From: Metabacillus sp. B2-18
GTDB lineage: Bacteria; Bacillota; Bacilli; Bacillales; Bacillaceae
Length of the DNA stretch: 64,000 bases
Direction of reading: 5' to 3'
Assembly: GCF_021117275.1 (NCBI RefSeq)
Contig: NZ_CP088246.1
Location: forward strand, 62,001 to 126,000
Shown here: one piece after another, positions 57,400 through 64,000 of the stretch
How positions within the stretch are numbered: position 1 is the stretch's first letter
How the letters are laid out: every line of letters begins with the position of its first letter
The notes under the pieces: generated by a model
What the model saw: the letters and a program-made list of their open reading frames with translations, nothing else
What the model was told of the DNA's origin: nothing
Database searches by the model: none
Program-made: the position numbers and the translations under genes

Positions 57400-57727
57400 T
57401 AACTTAGATGAGGTTTGTTCTTGAATTGAAAATGAGCTTAAGGAACTTTATCTTTTATAGCTAAATTGAAATATAGGGAAAATGGAGTGATCTTTATTTT
57501 TTGATTAAGAATTACTTCTCAGGGGAATAGACTTGTTAATCGAAAATAGCATGAATACGTTATTCTTGAACATGATATTTTTAAAAAAATGATTCATGAA
57601 ATTATTAACAAGGGTATAAAAGAAGTTTCAAAGTATATTTACCTTTTGACCCAGCCTCATTACTTTTCACTTCCTCTCGCACACTGTCCCTGTTTATTTC
57701 CTCCTTGGTAGTTTGTAACTATTATAA
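57400..57727. other. Intergenic region downstream of rep
   Basis: No recognised feature; no clear terminator for the leftward rep gene was seen. Confidence 0.35.
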
Positions 57728-59035
57728 TTAATACGGAAGTTCTTCCCTATGCTTTGTTAACCATTTTTTGAAGTAACCCTTAATTTTGCTCTTTTCAAAA
57801 TCGTCCTCTAGGAGTGGAGGTAATCTATGTCCTTTTCGATACTCATAGATATCATCCATCTTTTTGAATAGAGTTGTTTGCATTTCATCTTTAATATGAT
57901 CGATTTCTTCTTTGGTACTAACCTTACTCTTATTAATAACTTCTAAAAAGTAATCGTACAAGCTTTCTAGATCCTTTATGTCCTGTTCCGTTCTCTCTTT
58001 TAATCGACTATCAACATTACCGATGGCTAACTGCAGCAAAGAGTTATCAAGATCTTTTTCATAGGTTGATTCTGCATAATTATTTTCTATAGCACTCACA
58101 ATATAACCAGCTAAATTAGCAAGCCCTTTATCCTCCATACGAAGGACATAACGCAAGTTTTCCTCAATGTACTTTGGCGGATAGTTCTTAACTAGTTCTA
58201 CTGCTTTTTCCCGTCTAATTTCCTTAGTAATAAGGAGGTTAAGAATGGTTTGAATATCATAATCTAGAGACTCTTCATCTATCGTTTTATTGATATTATT
58301 CTGGTTTTTATAGATATAAAACACAAATGAATGTATGGAGCGTCCGACTTTCTTATGTACCTCATATTCAAAGCGAATATCTGTCTTTTCAGCAATTTCC
58401 TTCTTCGCTTTTTCAAGTACTACTGCTCTGAAATTTTTCATTAGGTTTAATTTATCATCAGGAATAGCCAGCATCTCTCTCAATTCCTTTACTTCCATGA
58501 TCCGTTTACCAAAACGTTCTCTTTCTTTAAGCAGCTCATAAATTCTCCAGGAATATTCTGACCTTAATTTTAAAACATTATATAGCTGATACTTTGTATA
58601 TGATTTAAGGTTAATAAGGAATTGAGCTAAATCATCAGAGAGTTTAATCGTAATTTGACCTTCATCATAACTCGCCCGTTGTACCCAATAGATATCGTCA
58701 ATCACAAACTTATTGTTTTCTTTAGCCCGAGTTATAGTAAGAGGTTTACTGTTTAAACCATTTACCGTTTCTCTTATTCTTTCATAAAAGCCCGATTCCG
58801 ATATGCCAAAGAGATTGGCTAAATCTTTTGTTTGCAAAACATAAGTCTTTAAATCTTTATCTTCTGGTTGTACTAATGAAACTAGTGCATATAATAAACG
58901 TCTTTCATTTATTGATAGATTTTGTTTTGTATTAACAAGGGCGTTTGATTGATTGACCCAGTAATATGGCTTTAGATCAGCTTCTATTAGATCTTCATCA
59001 AAAGATAGTTGTTCAACTTGCGTTACCACAGTCAT
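57728..59035 (-). CDS. Plasmid replication initiator (Rep_3 / RepB family)
   Basis: 435-residue initiator of the Rep_3 family: an N-terminal winged-helix with the family start pattern YWVNQSNALVNTKQNLSINE and RRLLYALVSLV, then KLSDDLAQFLINLKSYTKYQ and SEYSWRIYELLKER typical of the region before the second winged helix. A longer helical C-terminal region of about 170 residues follows. ATG at 59035 has a perfect AGGAGG at 5-nt spacing. Iteron-like repeats lie directly upstream, so initiation is expected there. This is the best evidence that the window is plasmid-derived. Confidence 0.92.
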   Translation of the reverse strand: MTVVTQVEQLSFDEDLIEADLKPYYWVNQSNALVNTKQNLSINERRLLYALVSLVQPEDKDLKTYVLQTKDLANLFGISESGFYERIRETVNGLNSKPLTITRAKENNKFVIDDIYWVQRASYDEGQITIKLSDDLAQFLINLKSYTKYQLYNVLKLRSEYSWRIYELLKERERFGKRIMEVKELREMLAIPDDKLNLMKNFRAVVLEKAKKEIAEKTDIRFEYEVHKKVGRSIHSFVFYIYKNQNNINKTIDEESLDYDIQTILNLLITKEIRREKAVELVKNYPPKYIEENLRYVLRMEDKGLANLAGYIVSAIENNYAESTYEKDLDNSLLQLAIGNVDSRLKERTEQDIKDLESLYDYFLEVINKSKVSTKEEIDHIKDEMQTTLFKKMDDIYEYRKGHRLPPLLEDDFEKSKIKGYFKKWLTKHREELPY

Positions 59036-59124
59036 TCAATCCTCCTAAACCTTAACTATCTCCAATATAATACAAAAAAACACAAGATTCCATACTAAGT
59101 TACATAGCTAAAATTAAGTAAACA

Positions 59125-59884
59125 ATATGTCTATAAATTCGGTGTATAAAATTAATTTATAATAGAATGATATGTCTACCTTTCCGGTGCTTCGAAATTA
59201 CTAACTAATCATAATCTAAATCCATATAGCTACTTTTTCGGTACTGTAATCTTTTAATTTAAAAATTATAATATACTATATAGCTATATATTCGGTGCTG
59301 AAATTTTTTTAGGGTTAAGGAAATATAGCTACTAATTCGGTACTACATAGAGTTATTGCTTCAGCAAAGAGTAAATATTGCCTTGAAAAAAGCATTTGAA
59401 GGAAGCTATTTAAGATATATCTACCGAAAAGGTAGACATATCTTATTAAAACATAGAATAAGATATGAGTGGCATGTTTACTATTGGTCTATATATCTAC
59501 TATTTCGGTGTAACGATACTCTAAAGTGACAAGTTTATAAAATATTACCGTTCTAGTAGACATATATAATGTAAAATGTTAAGGAAAAAAACTAATATGT
59601 CTACCCTTTAGGTAAATCAACATACAATAGTGTAAGAATTAAAAGAAGATGATCCTAAAAATAGGGTCTATACATCTCCCTTTTAAGATCAACAGATATA
59701 AATCTATTATTCCACCGTTTTTATAGCTATATTTAGATATTTTAAAAGTCTCATACCGAATTAATAGACATATAACACTTTTTAAATAGACATATATCCA
59801 CTTATATACTAGACATGTAACATCGTATTAGTAGCCATAACCACCGTTTTAATAGACTTATAGTACCGTTTTAATAGACATATA
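59125..59884. repeat. Iteron array, probable replication origin (oriV)
   Basis: Repeats of about 20 bp with the pattern ATATGTCTA, four variable bases, TTCGGTGC. Forward copies start near 59125, 59170, 59224, 59278, 59323, 59491 and 59595. Inverted copies (ACCG...TAGACATAT) lie near 59547, 59714, 59755, 59843 and 59865. A palindromic pair lies at 59415-59442. The left half is mainly forward and the right half mainly inverted. Confidence 0.85.
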
Positions 59885-60319
59885 AGATGTTGAACCTTAC
59901 TCTCCCAAGAGCTAATTTTACCTATAAACAAATAACAATTTAAAAACAAGAAAACAATATATTAAACAGTTTAAACATACATACCTAAAAATAAGTATAA
60001 TGCATAATATTATACTTACCCATCTTAAAAGATATCCATATATACAAGTCGAATCTTAAAATAATAGATTCTAAATACTATAAACTTAAGTTTACTCCTA
60101 ATATTCTAAATAGGAATGGAACTAATTACTTCAGGTTCCCAAATATGAAGAAAGTAACGACACGAATTCATAAAGAAGCCTCGCTCAAAAAAAGGGTAAT
60201 TATCCGGAAACAATAGGAAGGTCGGTTTCAAAGAAACAAATAATATCGATTATTCAGCTAAACATTCCAAGTAAGAAGCGAAGGGATTAATCAACTATCG
60301 AAAAGGCTACAGGTTCATA
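59885..60319. other. AT-rich region beyond the iterons
   Basis: No gene. Strongly AT-rich near 59930-60080, which could be the unwinding region of the origin; this is inference. Confidence 0.35.
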
Positions 60320-61490
60320 AGATTATCGAAAGTAATTCAAAAAACTATTGGAAATATATTGAAGGTTTTTATATACATTGAGTTGTAACCGCCAGTCTCT
60401 CATTTCTTTTCTGATTGCTTTCTTTGCCTTATCGGCAATAGTCAGCAAGAAGTTTGCGTAATAATTTTCATATTTATTCTTTTGTGTCTTGGTCGAAATG
60501 TGTATCCTAGAAAATCGAAAGAAGTAGTTGATTAGTTCCATTTCCTATCAACATCTTTACAATAGACAATTATTAGTTTCTACAGGTTTAACTCCAATCA
60601 AAATAGTTGAATCTTTCTTCCAGTCTTCGTTGAAGACGCTTGTTTCATTGAAGCACAGTATGCTATTCCATCATCGGCGTATCTTGCCCAAGAAGTCTCA
60701 GAATTCTTTCGTCATAAAATTACCAAATGTATATTGAAGGAATAGGATCGCAAGAACAGCACTTATAACTCCTCATTGCTGAGTGCCAGTTCACTCCGTT
60801 AACGTTCCGTCCTCCATTTGAAAAGATATACTTAACCATCTATTTATTTATAAGATGACCAATTCTGGATTTGTATAACGTTTTACCATTTCAATAAGGT
60901 AAAGTCATATCGGATATTATCAATTAGACCGTTAATATCGATCGAACTCTAACACCTAGTCTTTCAGCCAACTTCTTTTCCTTGTAGCCTCAGTTGCATG
61001 AATTTCAGATTTATTTGGTCGGTATCCATAAAAATCATCATTAACAATTTCTCCACTGTTGGTTCAAAAATATAGATTCGTACCTATCTGTGCTACTCGG
61101 TCTTCGACTGTAGGAATTCCAAGTGTTCTTGTTCCACCATTCTTTTTTGGTATAGCTACTGCTTTTACTGGTTTTAGAAATTAACTCCCTGAGGACATAT
61201 GATTCCACCCTAGCCCCTCCTATAAGCTCGTCCTAGGTTAACGACTACTCCCTAGTCTTGATGGATCCCTACGCTTTCGATATTTTCATAAGTGGTTCAC
61301 ATAATCATTCATCTCCATAACACTCACTTGACAGTTCTTGACGCCCTTTTCTTTACGCTCAATACCCTAGCTTTTAACTACAGCACCTTAATGTAGTTTG
61401 AAATTACAACCTGGATGGCGACTCCGAAGGCTCCATCGTCATCATTTGTACAGCATAGCTGCTCTACTCACACACACTTTCGTGACGCAC
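60320..61490 (-). pseudogene. Inner group II intron copy 2, 3'-truncated and decayed
   Basis: 5' end GTGCGTCACGAAAGTGTGTG at 61490, the same as copy 1 with few changes. The reverse transcriptase region is present in pieces (KAKKAIRKEMRDWRLQLNVY near 60390-60440), with the region matching copy 1 almost throughout but many indels. Domain V and the 3' end are missing. It is inserted at the YADD codons of a second outer reverse transcriptase. Confidence 0.8.
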
Positions 61491-62412
61491 AGTCGTCTGC
61501 ATAACGAACGAACCGCAACTCTCTTTTCTCCAACTCCTTCTCAAGCTCATCTAAAACGATATTTAATAAAAGAGGCTGAGCGGTTCCCCTTGATTAGTAT
61601 TTCAGTGTTTCGACTGAAAAGTCCCTTTTCGATTACAACTGACTGTAGATACCTCCGTATTAATTGAAGAACTTTTGGATCATCTATACGAAAGCTTAGT
61701 ATCCTCATAAGCCGGTCATTCTTCACTTTATCGAAGAATTTCTCTAAATTAATGTCCACTACCCACCTATTTCCTACTTTGATGTAACGTTTAGCTTGTC
61801 GGACCGCATCATGACCACGATTGTTCGGTCTAAAGCAGTAGCTTTGCTTGGAGAATAAGGGATGAAATTCCTTGTTGAGTGCTTCCGCAATAGCCTGTTG
61901 GATAAGGTATCTATCACTGTCGGAATTTCGATTCGACGTAAGGGGTGTGTAAGGTAGGTACCATTTATAAGTTCTTAAGGTTTTCCATTGTTCTATGAGA
62001 TGAGACCATAGGTTCTTTACGCTTTCTTATCTACACAACGGCATCTCCTTTATTTCGTTCCACTCCTTTCGTGTGCACATTAACGTTTTGATGTTATAAG
62101 ATTCGTTCCAACATAGATATCAACTCCTACGTGAATCAGTCATACTTCTAGTGTGATATTACTTTCAGCCTTTCTATTGTCCCTAGTTGATTCACAACTG
62201 TCTCCATTAGGATTAATGTTTCTGTTAGTCAAGTAACACATACGCCAAGTGCTGATTCTCCTAAAATGATTCAGCACTTCCCCCATTAACTCTAGTTACC
62301 ATTGGAACTATGAATTCTGGCTGTTCAGGAATTTATCGCTAAATAGGTTACCGAGTGTTACAGGCTTATCAGTCAGACCTCCCTGGGTAAGAGTACAATC
62401 TTTCCCTCCATA
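61491..62412 (-). pseudogene. Group IIC intron remnant 2 with reverse transcriptase
   Basis: RNA-like part near 62300-62412 (TTACCCAGGGAGGTCTG) matches group IIC introns. The reverse transcriptase starts near 62114 (MLERIL) and keeps PTVIDTLIQQ-like pieces: IQQAIAEALNKEFHPLFSKQ, GHDAVRQAKRYIKVGNRWVV, DINLEKFFDKVKNDRLMRIL, and finally DELEKELEKRELRFVRYADD, where the inner intron interrupts. Frameshifts and a stop are present. The 5' end is cut off by IS21 element 3. Confidence 0.8.
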
Positions 62413-62468
62413 TATTGTAAATGTCAAGCTAACGATGTACAATTTTGATCGTTTAAGAATGTACAAAA

Positions 62469-63224
62469 TTAATCATCATCTTCTTTTTGTAAATGATCCT
62501 TAATTCTATAAGAGGGACCAACAATATTGACAACTGTTGCGTGGTGTAATACACGATCTAATATTGCATTCGCTAATTTAGAATCCTGGAACACCGCATC
62601 CCACTCTTTAAAGCTAATGTTTGTAGTTAAGATTGTACTTTTCTTTTCATATCTCAAATCAATTAGCTGAAAGAATAGTTTGGCATCTTCTTTGTCAATT
62701 GGAAGGTAACCAATTTCATCAATAATTAGTAATTTATATTTCCCATAGTGCTTTAATCGAGACTCTAAGCGATTTTCTAGCTTTGCCTTTTTCAAGTTTA
62801 AGATAAGTTCATTACATTTAATAAAATAGGTACTTGTTCGTTTTTTGGCTGCAGCGATTCCAATCGAAGTCGCTAAGTGAGTTTTGCCAACACCACTAGT
62901 TCCCATGAAGATAATATTCTGTTTATCTTCGATAAAACGCAGAGAAAGAAAATCAAGAATTTGTTGTTTATTTATCGTTGGTTGAAAATCAAAGTTAAAC
63001 TCATTTATCTCTTTACGGTGGGGAAAAGCCCCCACCTTAACCATTGAATTTATCATTGTTTTCTCACGAACATCTATTTCATAGTTCGTTAATTTCATCA
63101 ATGTGTCAACGAGAGATAATTCATTCTTGGTACTAAAATCAATGGTATCGTTAAGATGAGTAATCATCTGTTTTAAGTTTAAATATTCTAAATTACTTAC
63201 TAATTGTTGATAACTACTATTCAA
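62469..63224 (-). CDS. istB: IS21-family helper ATPase IstB
   Basis: AAA+ ATPase with Walker A GTSGVGKTHLATS and Walker B LLIIDEIGYLPI. TTG at 63224 with GAGGTG about 7 nt upstream overlaps the end of istA; the frame itself is open to 63239. Intact. Confidence 0.93.
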   Translation of the reverse strand: MNSSYQQLVSNLEYLNLKQMITHLNDTIDFSTKNELSLVDTLMKLTNYEIDVREKTMINSMVKVGAFPHRKEINEFNFDFQPTINKQQILDFLSLRFIEDKQNIIFMGTSGVGKTHLATSIGIAAAKKRTSTYFIKCNELILNLKKAKLENRLESRLKHYGKYKLLIIDEIGYLPIDKEDAKLFFQLIDLRYEKKSTILTTNISFKEWDAVFQDSKLANAILDRVLHHATVVNIVGPSYRIKDHLQKEDDD

Positions 63225-64000
63225 TTTTATACACCTCATCCATTGCCAGTAGATTCTTTTTAGCTAGCTCATCAATATCAGGATAGTCTGGCATTCCCCG
63301 TGACAATACGTCTGTATAATGTTCTTCCTTATAATTCAACACCTTATTACTGATTCGATGTTGAGCGATCAAATCCGTGTTATAATATACATGTATGTGA
63401 TCGTCATAGACTTGTAAACCAACGGTTTTCCCTTTGTATTCAGCTGGTACTGAATACTGGTTTGATTTGTACGTAATCATGCTCGCAGGGTTAACCTTTA
63501 CAAGCTTGTGTTTGATCTTATAAGAGTCTCTTATTTCTTTCCTTGGTAGGGGGAGTAAGTGACTCTTTTCTTGTTTTAAAGCAAGTATTGGAATCTTTCT
63601 ATTTCCTTGATTAAAACTTTGATTATGGCGTTCACAAAGCTTTTGTACAAATTGGTGAAGTCCTTCGTAAGTGAATTTCCCCTGATAAGCATGAATCTCA
63701 TCTAAGAGCTTCATAATACTCTCTACTTTCCCTTTTGTCCTTGGCCTTCCTGCAATACAAGGTTTGATTTCAAATCCACTATCACTGGCAAACTGTTCAA
63801 ATCGTTCATTAACCACTCCTTTTGAATACTCTGTTCTATGTTCATCCATTACTGTTTTCATATTGTCCGTTAAAATGATCTTTGGTACTCCACCAATTGC
63901 TTCAAAGCACTCCATTAAAAAGGACATTAATATACTTTGTGATTTGGATATGGTTAAACCATAAGACTTAAACCTTGAATTTCCTAACACCAACACTCCT
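63217..64000 (-). CDS. istA: IS21-family transposase IstA, partial
   Basis: C-terminal two thirds of IstA. Visible are the second catalytic acid region (IILTDNMKTVMDEHR), the glutamate in RPRTKGKVESIMKLLDE and the C-terminal barrel (YKSNQYSVPAEYKGKTVGLQ). The N-terminal helix-turn-helix and first aspartate lie outside the window. Confidence 0.92.
   Translation of the reverse strand, partial: GVLVLGNSRFKSYGLTISKSQSILMSFLMECFEAIGGVPKIILTDNMKTVMDEHRTEYSKGVVNERFEQFASDSGFEIKPCIAGRPRTKGKVESIMKLLDEIHAYQGKFTYEGLHQFVQKLCERHNQSFNQGNRKIPILALKQEKSHLLPLPRKEIRDSYKIKHKLVKVNPASMITYKSNQYSVPAEYKGKTVGLQVYDDHIHVYYNTDLIAQHRISNKVLNYKEEHYTDVLSRGMPDYPDIDELAKKNLLAMDEVYKIE

Larger units (their letters stand above)
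62414..64000 (-). mobile_element. IS21-family insertion sequence 3, cut by the window edge
   Basis: Terminal repeats GATGTACA...AATGTACA near 62434-62460. istB and istA follow on the minus strand; the start of istA and the other end lie beyond 64000. It cuts into the group IIC remnant 2. Confidence 0.85.

Noticed and set aside
59125..59884. Regular repeats near rep considered as a CRISPR array.
   Set aside because: Repeats are degenerate, in both orientations, with irregular spacing and no cas genes; they fit iterons.

Overview
The window looks like part of a large, AT-rich plasmid (or plasmid-derived accessory region) of a spore-forming Bacillaceae. The grounds are: a Rep_3/RepB-type initiator (57728-59035, minus) beside a long field of iteron-like repeats (about 59125-59884), a resolvase and a tyrosine recombinase near the left edge, several insertion sequences, strong Gram-positive AGGAGG-type ribosome sites, and sporulation-linked families (YjcZ, YIEGIA and its capping partner, YwmB). 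No rRNA, tRNA or CRISPR array was seen.

Layout. 1-3 kb: tyrosine recombinase, an unknown gene, and a serine resolvase with a res-like palindrome. 3-9 kb: a PaaK/CapK-like adenylating enzyme, a frameshifted methyltransferase, an orphan CadC with its operator, and resB-resC (cytochrome c maturation). 10-18 kb: a CmtR-like repressor with a CadA-type ATPase carrying four extra cysteine clusters, a remnant of a cysteine-rich copper-storage protein, a manganese-type CDF exporter, and a second CadA/ZosA-like ATPase. 18-21 kb: IS21 element 1. 21-28 kb: YwmB-like protein, a decayed NhaC antiporter, and a leftward cluster with ctaG, tiny membrane proteins and a broken BlaI-type repressor, then an M23 peptidase. 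29-34 kb: an IS1182 element sitting inside a terminator hairpin, and IS21 element 2. 34-41 kb: small spore-associated genes, a ZIP-type transporter, a truncated wall-protein homologue, and yjcZ. 41-53.8 kb: a compact metal and envelope island with ltaS, tiny membrane proteins, ctaA, two zinc-type CDF exporters, copC-copD, czrA, a frameshifted czcO, and feoA with a split feoB. 53.8-62.4 kb: two nested group II intron remnants flanking rep and its origin. 62.4 kb to the end: IS21 element 3, cut by the window edge.

How the parts may work together. The most striking signal is a 20-bp palindrome close to the CzrA operator (ATATGAACATATGTTCATAT, 17-18 of 20 matches). It occurs in front of czcD, ctaA, the small-ORF/ltaS unit, the small-ORF/ctaG unit and the feo unit. 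This suggests that the CzrA encoded here controls zinc efflux together with heme A synthesis, oxidase assembly, lipoteichoic acid synthesis and ferrous iron uptake. A reasonable inference is a plasmid-borne metal-stress island that exports metal and also supplies spare copies of metal-sensitive envelope and respiratory functions.

The second striking signal is that the same inner group II intron is found twice, each time inserted at the YADD catalytic motif of a different group IIC intron reverse transcriptase. Many genes carry single-base frameshifts, so either the region is decaying or the sequence has residual indel errors.
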